64,000 bases of DNA from Nevskiaceae bacterium (lineage in GTDB: Bacteria; Pseudomonadota; Gammaproteobacteria; Nevskiales; Nevskiaceae): the NCBI GenBank assembly GCA_004297005.1, contig SCVA01000018.1, forward strand, positions 27,103 through 91,102, written 5' to 3'. Shown here one piece after another: positions 50,997 to 59,777 of the stretch (the stretch's first letter is position 1; every line of letters begins with the position of its first letter). A program made the position numbers and the translations under genes. The notes beneath the pieces are model-generated. The model made no database searches, was not told the DNA's origin, and worked only from the letters and a program-made list of their open reading frames with translations.

Positions 50997-53273
50997 ATGA
51001 AATTAGCCAGAGCCGTCCCGCGCCTGAGACGCCACTCGCTGTTGGGGCTGTTCGCGCTGACGGCGCTCAGTGCGCCGGTCGCCGCGTTTGAATTCGATCT
51101 CGCCGGGAATACGGTGAAGGTGGAAAACCTGTTCACCGTCGGCGCGCTGATGCGCATGCAGGATCGCGACAGCACCCTGGTTGGCAAATCCTCGCTAAAT
51201 CCGGGCATCTGCGTCAGCCGCACTGCGGGTAGCTACGACGGGGACGACCGCGAATACGCGGGCCATACCTGCAATGCCGGTGAGCCTGCGGATGGGTACG
51301 ACAATGCCAACAAGTTCTTTGTCGCGCAGCCCGGTGCCTACTCGCCCAATGGCGACAACGGCAATCTCAATTTCGACAAGTACGACGTGGTGGCAGCGAC
51401 CACCAAATTGACCTCGGACATCTCCTTTTCACTGGGCGAGTTCAATTTCTTCACCCGTACCACCGGCTACTTCGACAGCCAGTACGCCAATCTCAAGGAG
51501 CGGCACCCGGACGCAACCGCGCAGCCGGGCGAGACGGACGTCCCCAACGACGTCCGCGAACTGACCGGCGCACGCCTGAAGTTTCTCGACTACTTCGTCA
51601 GCCGCCGCTTCGAGTTCGCCGACCGCGCCTTCAACTTCAAGCTGGGCAACCAGGTGCTGAACTGGGGTGAGAGTGCGTTCCTGCTGCCCAACTCGCTGAA
51701 CGCCATCAATCCGCCGGACCAGGCCATCCTGCGCGTTCCGGGCTTCGATCTGAAGGAGCTGTCGCAGCCGGTGGGCATGGCCCTGCTCGAAGGCGATGTG
51801 ATCGACAACCTTGGCTTTCAGTTGTTCTACCAGTACGACTGGGAGCCGGTCATCCCTGACCCAGTGGGTAGCTATTTCTCCACTTCCGACATCGTCGGCG
51901 CTGGTGGCGACTACGCCATGCTGTCGTTCTCCAAGGCGCCGGAAGATCCGGGCCAGCTCTACGAGCCGGCACGCAATCCCGACGACCCAGCCTACATCCT
52001 CGGGTCGCACTCTAGCCGCACGCTCCTGGTCGATCACGCGGCCACCGATGCCCGCCTGCCTCAGGGTGGTGGACAGTACGGTCTGGCGCTGAAGGGCTTT
52101 TTGGAAAACTTCAACAACGGCACCGAGCTGGCCTTTTACTTCGCCAACTACCACGCCCGCATTCCCAGCATCTCGGGCTTCGCCGCCGATGCCACCTGTT
52201 TGCCCGATCCCATCCTCGGAACGCCGGTGGACAACCTACTGCAGATTGCGGTGAGCTGCGGCGCGCTGGATCCCACTGATCCCACCGCTACTGCGCAGTT
52301 TCTGGCCGGGACCCTGCCGCAGTTGGCGGCGGGCAACCTCCAGTTGGCCCTGCCGCGCGAGGCACTGCCGCTGGACAGTGCCCGGCTGTTCATCGAATAC
52401 CCCGAGAACATCCAGATGTACGGCATGTCGTTCAACACCACCTTGGGCGACTTCGCGGTATCGGGTGAGTATGTCTACCGGCCCAACCTGCCGATCCAGA
52501 TCCACTCCACCGATCTGGTCTTCGCGCTGCTGCAGCCGGCCTTCCCCAGCGAGGATCTGGATCTGGGCATTGCCGTGTTGCCGGGCCGCCGCTCGGCGGT
52601 GCCGGACTTCATCGCCACCAACTACCGCGGCGAGGCGCCGACCGCCGGCAGCTATGTGCGCGGCTGGGAGCCGATGAAGATCGGCCAGGCCAATCTCAAC
52701 ATTCTGAAGACCATCGGAGGCGACAATCCCTTCGGCGCGTCGCAGATCACGCTGCTGTTGGAGCTGGGCCACACTCACATCTTCGACATGCCGGGCCTAG
52801 ATGAGCTGCAGTTCAACGGCGCCGGCACCGACAGCCACATCTCCAGTGGCGCCGACGGCAGCATCGGCATCAATCCGCGCGATGTCCGCACCAATCCCAA
52901 CGATCCCTCCACCAATGCCGCTGACGGCGACCCGACGGTGCGGCAGAACCCCACCGCCTGGTACGACACCGGCGGTTTCGGCACCGCCGATTCCTACGGC
53001 TACCGCCTGGTCACCCTGCTGCGCTACGACAGCGCGCTATATGGCGCCAATGTCGAGCTCCTCAACACCTTCTTCCACGATGTCGAGGGCGTGGGGCCGG
53101 GGCTGGGTCAGAACTTCGTCGAGGGCCGCAAGCAGATTCTGTCCGGCATCCGGGTCGACTACCTGTCCCGCTTTATCGGCGAACTGCGTTACACCTGGTT
53201 CACCGGCGGCGGCATTCGCGATCCGTTGCGCGACCGCGACAACCTGCTCTTGTCCTTCGGCTATCAGTTCTGA
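50997..53273 (+). CDS. DUF1302 family outer-membrane beta-barrel protein (cluster 2)
   Basis: From ATG 50997 the product has 758 residues. GGAGAGGAG at 50979-50987 fits this start better than ATG 50964 or 50988. A signal peptide (HSLLGLFALTALSAPVAAF, cleavage near 33) precedes FDLAGNTVKVENLFTVGALMRMQD. The LGNQVLNWGESAFL motif (near residue 217) and the C-terminal LLLSFGYQF match cluster 1 DUF1302, which is about 120 residues shorter. The extra length is in loops rich in Asp, Asn, Pro and Gly (for example near residues 625-650). Outer-membrane channel or receptor is inferred. The DUF1329 gene found in cluster 1 has no counterpart here. Confidence 0.88.
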   Translation: MKLARAVPRLRRHSLLGLFALTALSAPVAAFEFDLAGNTVKVENLFTVGALMRMQDRDSTLVGKSSLNPGICVSRTAGSYDGDDREYAGHTCNAGEPADGYDNANKFFVAQPGAYSPNGDNGNLNFDKYDVVAATTKLTSDISFSLGEFNFFTRTTGYFDSQYANLKERHPDATAQPGETDVPNDVRELTGARLKFLDYFVSRRFEFADRAFNFKLGNQVLNWGESAFLLPNSLNAINPPDQAILRVPGFDLKELSQPVGMALLEGDVIDNLGFQLFYQYDWEPVIPDPVGSYFSTSDIVGAGGDYAMLSFSKAPEDPGQLYEPARNPDDPAYILGSHSSRTLLVDHAATDARLPQGGGQYGLALKGFLENFNNGTELAFYFANYHARIPSISGFAADATCLPDPILGTPVDNLLQIAVSCGALDPTDPTATAQFLAGTLPQLAAGNLQLALPREALPLDSARLFIEYPENIQMYGMSFNTTLGDFAVSGEYVYRPNLPIQIHSTDLVFALLQPAFPSEDLDLGIAVLPGRRSAVPDFIATNYRGEAPTAGSYVRGWEPMKIGQANLNILKTIGGDNPFGASQITLLLELGHTHIFDMPGLDELQFNGAGTDSHISSGADGSIGINPRDVRTNPNDPSTNAADGDPTVRQNPTAWYDTGGFGTADSYGYRLVTLLRYDSALYGANVELLNTFFHDVEGVGPGLGQNFVEGRKQILSGIRVDYLSRFIGELRYTWFTGGGIRDPLRDRDNLLLSFGYQF

Positions 53274-53424
53274 GCTTGCGGGGCTGGGCAAATTCCGAGC
53301 GGGGGAGCAGCGAAAGCCGGTTTGACCGTGTAGGATTCCGGCAGCGTTCGCCCCTCAAGGGCGAGCCTGCTGGGAGGAGACCTCGGCAGCTAGCCGCAGG
53401 TATTCATCAAGATAAGGTGAGCAC

Positions 53425-54537
53425 ATGAAGAAGCGGGACCGAAAGACCCTGACCGTACTGGCCGGCGCTGTCTTGGCCACTTTCGCCGGATTGCTGATTG
53501 CCCAGGAGCCGAGCGAAAGCGCCTCGGAGCCGGTCGCCGACGTGGCGGTGGACGATGCCGGCGCGGCCGCCGATCAGGGAGCCGAGGCCGAGACTCCCGC
53601 CGAACCGGTCGCTGCGCCGGTCAAGCCGCGCCCCGCCGAGTTGGCCCGGCTGGCAGCCAGAGGCTTGATGCTTGACGTCGCCAATTCCGGCAAGCACCTG
53701 TTCGCGGTCGGTGATCGCGGTACGGTGCTGGTTTCCAACAACAGCCGCGACTGGGCGCAGGTGCAGACGCCGGTGCGTTCGCCACTGGCCGGCATCGCGT
53801 TCGCCGACGAGAACGTCGGCTACGCCGTCGGCCACGACGCGGTGATCCTGAAGACCACCGACGCCGGCAAGACCTGGTTGCTGCAGAACTTCCAGCCCGA
53901 GCTGGAGAAGCCTTTCCTCGACGTGATCGCGCTGGATGCCGACAACGTCATCGCGATCGGCGGCTACGGCCTGATGTACCGCACCACCGACGGCGGCGCG
54001 ACCTGGAACGAGGCGGACGCGCCGGCGATCCGTGGCGACGAACTGCATCTGAACGCCATCAGCAAGCTGGGCAACGGGAGTCTGCTGGTGGTGGGCGAAC
54101 AGGGCACCATGGGTATTTCCTCCGACGGCGGTGGTACCTGGGAGAAGCTGACTTCGCCCTACGAGGGCTCGCTCTACGGCGCGATTCCGGTGGGTAGTGG
54201 CGGCGCGCTGATCTACGGCCTGCGCGGCAATGTTTACCGCAGCGACGACGTCAAGTCCGGCCAGTGGACCCAGGTCAACGTCGATACCGTCTCTTCCTTC
54301 TTCGGCGGCGCGGCCCTGGCCGACGGTGGAGTGGCGCTGGTCGGTCTGGCCGGCAAGGTTCTCAAGCTGGACGCCAGCGGTGGCGTGCTGCCGGTGGTGG
54401 TCACTACTCCGCGCACCGACGCCAACGGCAATACAACCGACAAGGAAGTGACCGGCAGCTTCGCCGCCGCCGTGGCCTGGGCGGGACGCTTGGTGGTGGT
54501 CGGCGAGCAGGGTGTGCAGAGCGTCAAGATCAACTAG
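53425..54537 (+). CDS. Ycf48-like beta-propeller (Asp-box) protein, cluster 2
   Basis: The 370-residue protein has an N-terminal hydrophobic anchor or signal (TVLAGAVLATFAGLLIAQE), then an acidic Ala/Glu/Pro-rich linker to about residue 70. The rest is a repeated propeller with Asp-box motifs TTDAGKTW, TTDGGATW and SSDGGGTW and matching blades such as HLFAVGDRGTVLVSN. It resembles the 314-residue protein of cluster 1. The order here is DUF1302, propeller, RND, whereas cluster 1 has the propeller last. AAGGTGAG lies ahead of ATG 53425. An assembly or scaffold role is inferred. Confidence 0.82.
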   Translation: MKKRDRKTLTVLAGAVLATFAGLLIAQEPSESASEPVADVAVDDAGAAADQGAEAETPAEPVAAPVKPRPAELARLAARGLMLDVANSGKHLFAVGDRGTVLVSNNSRDWAQVQTPVRSPLAGIAFADENVGYAVGHDAVILKTTDAGKTWLLQNFQPELEKPFLDVIALDADNVIAIGGYGLMYRTTDGGATWNEADAPAIRGDELHLNAISKLGNGSLLVVGEQGTMGISSDGGGTWEKLTSPYEGSLYGAIPVGSGGALIYGLRGNVYRSDDVKSGQWTQVNVDTVSSFFGGAALADGGVALVGLAGKVLKLDASGGVLPVVVTTPRTDANGNTTDKEVTGSFAAAVAWAGRLVVVGEQGVQSVKIN

Positions 54538-54593
54538 CCACCGGCGAGTCGGCGGCTTCATATCCACAGCGGTCCCGGCGGCGGACCACAGCG

Positions 54594-54615
54594 GCGCGCG
54601 TTAATCGACGCGCGC
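54594..54615. other. perfect hairpin in the RND leader of cluster 2
   Basis: GCGCGCGT at 54594-54601 pairs with ACGCGCGC at 54608-54615 around TAATCG. It lies 24 bp before the RND start and just before its purine-rich ribosome site (GGGGGAG), so it could tune RND translation relative to the upstream genes. Confidence 0.5.
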
Positions 54616-54639
54616 AGATCAGCGGGGGAGCTTCAATAC

Positions 54640-57486
54640 ATGAGCGATAACGGAACCTTGACCAAGTCCCAGAAGATTTTGCGGGCCATCGAGCCGCTGA
54701 TCTATGCACGCCGCTGGCTGACCATGGGCATCCTCTTGGTGCTCACCGCAGTCTTCGCGGTAGTGGCCTCGACCATGAAGCCGGATGCCGGTTATGACAA
54801 GTCGATCCCGCTCGAGCACGACTACATGAAGGTGCTCAAGCAGTACCAGGCGGAGTTCGGCTCCGCCAACAACGTGCTGGTGGCCCTGATCCAGAAGGAT
54901 GGCAAGGGCGAGATTTACAACGGCGAATTCCTGGCCTCGTTGAAGGCGGCGACCGACGAAGTGTTTTTTCTGCCCGGCGTCGATCGTTCGCGTGTGTCTT
55001 CGCTGTTCACCCCCGACGTGCGCTACGTCGAAGTGGTGGAAGGTGGGTTCAAGGGCGGCAATGTTATTCCAGCCGAGTACCAGCCGACCGACGAGATGTA
55101 CGCCCTGGTCAAGGGCAATGTGAACAAGGGCGGCCACGTCGGCCGCTACACCACCAATGACCAGCGCGGCGCGATGATCTACTCCGAGCTACTGGAGGTG
55201 GATCCGGTCACCGGTGAGAAGCTCGACTACGGGTCGGTTGCGCGCATTCTGGAAGACAAGGTGCGTGGTCGCTTCATGAGCCCAAAGAAGTACGTCTACA
55301 AGCTCACCAGCGACTATGAATCGATTCCCGCCGGTACCGTGATTGGCGAGCGCTTTAGTCTGCCGCAAGGTTTCCTCAACCAGGCGCTCGATCGGCTCTA
55401 CAAGTTTGACTACAAGTACCAGCCCAATCCAGACGAACCGCCCCAGGCTTTCCGTATCGGTATCGACAAGACCAGCTTCGAGGAAGTCGACAATCCCCAA
55501 TACAACCCGGATATCAACGTCCACATTCTCGGCTTTGCGAAGGTGGTGGGTGACATCATCGAGGAGCTGGTGCCGGTCGTTGGGTTCTTCCTGCTCACCC
55601 TGGTGCTGACTCAGTTGCTGCTCTGGGCCTACCTAGGCAGCTTCAAGCTGGCGCTGCTGCCGCTGGTGTGCTCAATCACGGCGGTGATCTGGGAATTCGG
55701 TCTGCTCAAGCTGTTCGGCAAGGGCCTGGATCCGTTCGCCATCCTGGTGCCCTTCCTGATCCTCTCGATCTCGGTTTCGCATGGCGTGCAGTACTGCAAC
55801 GCCTGGGTGAGCGAGATCTCGATGAACAAGCGCAATAGCTTCGACGCCTCGCTGGAAACCTGGCGGCGCCTGGCGATCTACGGAACCATGGCGATCATGA
55901 CCGGCGTGGTTGGCTTCGCGCTGATTGGTCTGATCCCGATCGACATCATCCGAGAGATGTCGCTCAATGCCTGCCTGGGCATGGCCGCCATCATCGTCAC
56001 CAACAAGGTGATGATGCCGATCTGGCTGACCTGGATCGACATTGGCGACCCCAAGGCTTTCGCGGAGAAGCAGGAGAAGCGCGACGCGATCTTTGATCCG
56101 CTATGGCGTCTGCTTTCGCTGATGACCAATCCCAAGCCGGCCATCGTCGCCATCCTGATCGCGGGCCTGCTGCTCGGCTGGAGCCTGTGGAAGGGCAAGG
56201 AGCTCCAGGTAGGCGACAGCCAGGCCGGCGTTCCGGAGCTGCTGCCAGACTCCCGCTACAACAAGGACACGGCGGCGGTCCAGGCCAACTTCGCGATCGG
56301 CACCGACATCATCAAGGTGATCGCCGAAACCGAGCCCGAGGCCTGCGTGAAGTACGAGGTGATGGATCAGATCGACCGTTTCGGCTGGCGCATGGACAAC
56401 ACCGAGGGCGTGCAGTCCACCATCTCGCTGCCCTGGGCGGCGCGGCAGGTGAACCTGGCCTTCTCCGAAGCCAGCCCCAAGTACAAGGTGCTGCCCCGCA
56501 ACCAGTACACGATGGTGCAGGCGATCACGCCGATCCCGACTTCATCAGGCCTGCTCTCGGCCAATTGCTCGGCGATGGCGGTGATGGTGTTCACGCGAGA
56601 CCACAAGGCTTCGACGCTGGAACGCATCGTCCACGAGGTAGGCGTCTACAACCAGGAGAACGCCGCCGAGTTCTACGAAGTCCATGACGATGTCAACGCC
56701 GAGTACTGCGCTGACAAGCTCAACGCGCGGCGTGAGCTGGGCGCCGCCAAGGTGGCCTTGCAGCGTCAGACCGAAAAGCTCAAGAAAGCTCACAAGGGTA
56801 TCGGCGACGAACAACTCGCCGAAAACGCGTCGATCAAGGAGCTCACCGCGGCGATCGGCGCCGCCGACGAGAAGCACAAGAGCTTCGACAAGGTTTGTCC
56901 GGTGAATTTCGCGCTGGCCTCCGGTCAGGTCGGCGTGATGGCCGCGACCAACGAGGAAGTGCATCGCCTCGAAAAGCCGATTCTCTACATCGTCTACATC
57001 GGCATCGCGATCTGCGTGTTCCTGAGCTTCTTCGAATGGCAGTCGATTGTCGCCATCATGATGCCCCTGGCCCTGGTCAGTTGGATGGCCTATGCGGTCA
57101 TGGCCATTCTCGGTATCGGCATGAAGACGGCGACCCTCCCTGTGGTCGCGCTGGCGGCCGGTGTCGGTGTCGACTACGGCATCTACATCTACGCGACCTT
57201 CGCCGACGCCCTGGCCGCTGGCTATCGCTACAAGGAGGCTTACTTCAAGACGCTGAAGATGACCGGCAAGGCCGTGGCTTTCACCGGCCTGACGCTGGCC
57301 TTTGGTGTGGCGACTTGGCTGTGGTCGGGGCTGCAGTTCCAGCGGGACATGGGCAAGCTGCTGATGTTCATGTTCATCGCCAATATGTTTGGCGCCCTGC
57401 TGCTGCTGCCGGCGATCGCCACGTTCCTGTTGAAGCCGAAGGAGCTGGCGCCCGGCGAGGTGCCAGTGTTCAAGCCACGTCACTGA
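54640..57486 (+). CDS. RND superfamily MMPL-type transporter (cluster 2, enlarged)
   Basis: This 948-residue permease is related to the 786-residue protein of cluster 1 (shared GFAKVVGDI, GLDPFAILVPFLILSISVSHGVQ, FGWRMDN, GVGVDYGIYIYATF, QFQRDMGKLLMFMF-like segments). Two insertions explain the size. One is in periplasmic domain 1 (about residues 210-290). The other is a charged helical segment in domain 2 bracketed by Cys690 and Cys753 (ADKLNARRELGAAKVALQRQ and so on). Cys569 and Cys643 align with Cys483 and Cys557 of cluster 1. No adaptor or TolC gene is adjacent. Substrate unknown; hydrophobic molecules are suggested by the DUF1302 partner. Confidence 0.88.
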   Translation: MSDNGTLTKSQKILRAIEPLIYARRWLTMGILLVLTAVFAVVASTMKPDAGYDKSIPLEHDYMKVLKQYQAEFGSANNVLVALIQKDGKGEIYNGEFLASLKAATDEVFFLPGVDRSRVSSLFTPDVRYVEVVEGGFKGGNVIPAEYQPTDEMYALVKGNVNKGGHVGRYTTNDQRGAMIYSELLEVDPVTGEKLDYGSVARILEDKVRGRFMSPKKYVYKLTSDYESIPAGTVIGERFSLPQGFLNQALDRLYKFDYKYQPNPDEPPQAFRIGIDKTSFEEVDNPQYNPDINVHILGFAKVVGDIIEELVPVVGFFLLTLVLTQLLLWAYLGSFKLALLPLVCSITAVIWEFGLLKLFGKGLDPFAILVPFLILSISVSHGVQYCNAWVSEISMNKRNSFDASLETWRRLAIYGTMAIMTGVVGFALIGLIPIDIIREMSLNACLGMAAIIVTNKVMMPIWLTWIDIGDPKAFAEKQEKRDAIFDPLWRLLSLMTNPKPAIVAILIAGLLLGWSLWKGKELQVGDSQAGVPELLPDSRYNKDTAAVQANFAIGTDIIKVIAETEPEACVKYEVMDQIDRFGWRMDNTEGVQSTISLPWAARQVNLAFSEASPKYKVLPRNQYTMVQAITPIPTSSGLLSANCSAMAVMVFTRDHKASTLERIVHEVGVYNQENAAEFYEVHDDVNAEYCADKLNARRELGAAKVALQRQTEKLKKAHKGIGDEQLAENASIKELTAAIGAADEKHKSFDKVCPVNFALASGQVGVMAATNEEVHRLEKPILYIVYIGIAICVFLSFFEWQSIVAIMMPLALVSWMAYAVMAILGIGMKTATLPVVALAAGVGVDYGIYIYATFADALAAGYRYKEAYFKTLKMTGKAVAFTGLTLAFGVATWLWSGLQFQRDMGKLLMFMFIANMFGALLLLPAIATFLLKPKELAPGEVPVFKPRH

Positions 57487-57502
57487 CGAGGTAGCGATAC
57501 CG

Positions 57503-57535
57503 AAAAAGCCCGGGGACTTCCCCGGGCTTTTTTTT
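57503..57535. terminator. bidirectional terminator between the cluster 2 RND gene and apaH
   Basis: GCCCGGGG at 57508-57515 pairs with CCCCGGGC at 57520-57527 around ACTT, with A5 before and T8 after. It ends cluster 2 and could also end the apaH transcript. Confidence 0.9.
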
Positions 57536-57575
57536 GCCGGTCGCGGACGTCGCGGCCGCAAGAGTTGCGCGAGTT

Positions 57576-58415
57576 CTAGTCGGCTTCGCCGCCCTCGCCT
57601 GGGCGCCGATACTCCGGGCAGTCGACCTGGGTGAGTTGACGGGTTTCCAGGCACAGGGCGGTCAGACGCCCGCCCCAGACGGCTCCCGTGTCCAGGCCCC
57701 AGACCCTGTGCTCGGGCCAGTGCACTTGGCCGAGGGTGGACCAATGCCCGAACAGGATCTCTGCCTTGCGGCTCGCGCGCCCGGGGACCGCGAACCAGGG
57801 CATCAGCCCGTCTGGCTGGCTGCCCGGGGCGCCCTTGTGCCGCAGGTCCATGCGCCCATCGGCATCGCAATAACGCAGACGGGTAAAGGCGTTGACGATG
57901 AAGCGGCTGCGCTGGCGCCCACGCAGACCCGGCCGCCAGAGGTTGGGCTCGTCGCCGTACATGCTGGACAGGAAGCGGGCATGGTCGGGGCCTTGCAGCA
58001 GTTCTTCCACTTGCCGCGCCGCGCGCCGCGCCTGGCCAACGCTCCACTGGGGTGGCAGGCCGGCGTGCAGCAGCAGCCAGCCCTCGTGTTCGTGCAGCAG
58101 CGGGCGATGCCGCAGCCAATCCAGCAGCTCCTGACGGTCGGGGGCTGCCAGCAATTCGTCCAAGGTGTCACGACGTCCCGGGCGACCGCCGCAAGCACGA
58201 GCGAGCAGATGCAGGTCGTGATTGCCAAGCACGCAGACCGCCTGCGCGCCCAAGCCGCGGATGTAGCGGAGTACCCGCAGGGAGTCCGGACCGCGGTTGA
58301 CGAGGTCGCCGGCGAACCAGAGTTGGTCGCTGGTGGCGTCGAATTTCAGACGGTCCAGCAACCGCTGCAAGGGGGCAAGACAGCCCTGCAGGTCGCCGAT
58401 TGCGTAGTGGCTCAT
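57576..58415 (-). CDS. apaH: bis(5'-nucleosyl)-tetraphosphatase, symmetrical
   Basis: ApaH hydrolyses diadenosine tetraphosphate to two ADP and also decaps Np4-RNA. The 279-residue protein has the metallophosphoesterase motifs AIGDLQGC (residues 5-12), FAGDLVNRGPDS (about 39-50), VLGNHDLHLL (about 68-77), and later HAGLPPQW and FGHWSTLGQ. No rsmA/ksgA or apaG is adjacent, unlike enteric operons. It is divergent from the Tad pilus operon with a 150-bp gap. Confidence 0.95.
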   Translation of the reverse strand: MSHYAIGDLQGCLAPLQRLLDRLKFDATSDQLWFAGDLVNRGPDSLRVLRYIRGLGAQAVCVLGNHDLHLLARACGGRPGRRDTLDELLAAPDRQELLDWLRHRPLLHEHEGWLLLHAGLPPQWSVGQARRAARQVEELLQGPDHARFLSSMYGDEPNLWRPGLRGRQRSRFIVNAFTRLRYCDADGRMDLRHKGAPGSQPDGLMPWFAVPGRASRKAEILFGHWSTLGQVHWPEHRVWGLDTGAVWGGRLTALCLETRQLTQVDCPEYRRPGEGGEAD

Positions 58416-58480
58416 GAGCTAGTGTGGCAGGTGATTCTTGCGTGGCGGACAGGCGGCGGTTTTTTGACGTTCAGGCGTCT

Positions 58481-58508
58481 TTGACACCCCCAAAATGGAA
58501 CGCATACT
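58481..58508 (+). promoter_or_regulatory. sigma-70-like promoter of the Tad/Flp operon
   Basis: TTGACA at 58481-58486 with CATACT at 58503-58508 (16-bp spacing) lies 57 bp before the flp start. A second TTGACG occurs just upstream at 58464-58469. AGGAG at 58554-58558 is the flp ribosome site. Confidence 0.5.
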
Positions 58509-58564
58509 GATCTGGCGATAAAGCGAGTGCCCGGTCGCAACGTTTTCCACTCTAGGAGTACACC

Positions 58565-58753
58565 ATGTTGAAGAATGTGATGAAGTTTCTGAAGGACGAA
58601 GAAGGTGCCAGCGCTGTCGAGTACGGCTTGGTCGTTGGTCTGATCGCGGTGGCTCTGGTTGCGATCATGGCGGTGTTCGCTCCCGGCGATGGTACCGGCG
58701 CGTTGGGTGGTGCGTTCCAAGCCATCAGCGACAGTCTGCCGGGCGGTAACTAA
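58565..58753 (+). CDS. flp: Flp-type IVb pilin
   Basis: The 62-residue prepilin has a short basic leader ending in Gly14, followed by the mature ASAVEYGLVVGLIAVALVAI helix with Glu19 at +5 and Tyr20 at +6, the Flp motif. A short polar tail (PGDGTGALGGAFQAISDSLPGGN) follows. It is first in the operon and preceded by a good promoter and AGGAG site, as expected for the major subunit. The prepilin peptidase gene follows at once. Confidence 0.95.
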   Translation: MLKNVMKFLKDEEGASAVEYGLVVGLIAVALVAIMAVFAPGDGTGALGGAFQAISDSLPGGN

Positions 58754-58757
58754 ACCG

Positions 58758-59222
58758 TTGAGGCCCGGCTGGGACACCGTCGCAATCGCCTTGGTTGTCT
58801 GGGCGGCGGTTATTGCCGCCACGGATTGGCGATTGCGAAAGGTGCCTAACTCGCTCCTGCTGGCAGCGTTGCTGCCAGCCTGGGCGGTACTGTTATGGAC
58901 TGGTAATGGCCTTCTCGGGGTCGGCCTGTCCGCCAGTTTTCTGGGTGGCGTGCTGGGTTTGCTGCTATTGCTGCCCGGATATTGGAAGTCGAAGTTGGGT
59001 GCTGGTGACGTTAAGCTGGCCGCGACTTTTGGGTTCCTGCAGGGTGTTGATGGTGTGCTGTGGACACTGCTGTTTTCCGCCTTGATTCTGGGCGCCATGT
59101 CGATGCTTGTTCTGGCGCGATGGGGGCTTGCTGGAGCGCGGAACTTGCGCTTGCCAGCGGCAGTGCCCCTGAGTAGTGGCTTTACACTTGCGTTGCTGCT
59201 TTCGTTTTGGGGGAAGGGATGA
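58758..59222 (+). CDS. cpaA: Flp prepilin peptidase (TadV/CpaA-type, A24 family)
   Basis: This is a 154-residue membrane aspartic protease that cleaves Flp and TadE prepilins. The catalytic Asp residues are Asp23 in AATDWRLRKVPN and Asp84 in LGAGDVKLAAT, and four to five TM segments are visible. The chosen start is TTG 58758, 4 bp after the flp stop; no ATG or GTG lies near the expected N-terminus, and the frame upstream overlaps flp in another phase. The methylase domain of PilD is absent, as normal for TadV. The end overlaps tadE by four bases (ATGA). Confidence 0.88.
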   Translation: MRPGWDTVAIALVVWAAVIAATDWRLRKVPNSLLLAALLPAWAVLLWTGNGLLGVGLSASFLGGVLGLLLLLPGYWKSKLGAGDVKLAATFGFLQGVDGVLWTLLFSALILGAMSMLVLARWGLAGARNLRLPAAVPLSSGFTLALLLSFWGKG

Positions 59223-59695
59223 ACATGATGCATCTCACTGGCGGTCTGAGTCGCGTCCGCGAGCGTGGTGCCTCGGCTGTGGAGTTCGCCCTGGTTTTTC
59301 CGGTGCTGTTCTTGCTGGTGTACGCGGTAATTGTTTACTCGTACATCTACGTCTTGCAGCAGTCCATCACCTACACCGCACAGCATCTGGCGGAAGCGGC
59401 GGTGGCAGTGAATCCGACGCCTTCCAGCGATTACACCGCGCGAATCCAAACCCGGATTCAGCAGTTGGCGGCGCAGCAGTTGCAGTGGTTGCCCCAGAGG
59501 AATCTGGTGGTTGGGGAGAACGGTGAAAAGGTGGTGCCGCAGTTCCAGACCGTCGGCGGCAGTGATGTCATTGTCATTCGGCTGACCCTGCCTTTAAAAA
59601 ATCCGGACCTGTTCCCGGCCTTTGCATTGCCAGGCGGGGTGTCCATGCCGCCGGTTCCGTCCCAACTGTTGGCCCAGGCGACAGCGCGCATTTGA
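59219..59695 (+). CDS. tadE: TadE-type minor pseudopilin
   Basis: From ATG 59219 the product has 158 residues. The N-terminal RERGASAVEFALVFPVLFLLVYAVIVYSY shows a prepilin cleavage site after Gly17 with Glu22 at +5, the TadE motif. The rest is periplasmic with a Gln-rich helix (RIQTRIQQLAAQQLQWLPQ). It overlaps the peptidase gene, so translation is coupled. No TadF or TadG gene follows; instead a strong hairpin and then cpaB. Confidence 0.88.
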   Translation: MNMMHLTGGLSRVRERGASAVEFALVFPVLFLLVYAVIVYSYIYVLQQSITYTAQHLAEAAVAVNPTPSSDYTARIQTRIQQLAAQQLQWLPQRNLVVGENGEKVVPQFQTVGGSDVIVIRLTLPLKNPDLFPAFALPGGVSMPPVPSQLLAQATARI

Positions 59696-59706
59696 TTGAA
59701 ATTGTC

Positions 59707-59739
59707 CACGTTCGCACGGACCAAGTCGGTGCGAACGTG
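59707..59739 (+). other. strong intra-operon hairpin between tadE and cpaB
   Basis: CACGTTCGCAC at 59707-59717 pairs perfectly with GTGCGAACGTG at 59729-59739. Inside, after a G-G mismatch, GAC/GTC pairs again around CAA. No T-run follows, so it is probably a processing or stability element (or partial attenuator) that separates pilin levels from assembly-gene levels. Confidence 0.65.
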
Positions 59740-59777
59740 TAAGAATCCAGTGTGGGATTTCGAGGGATCGACAGAAC

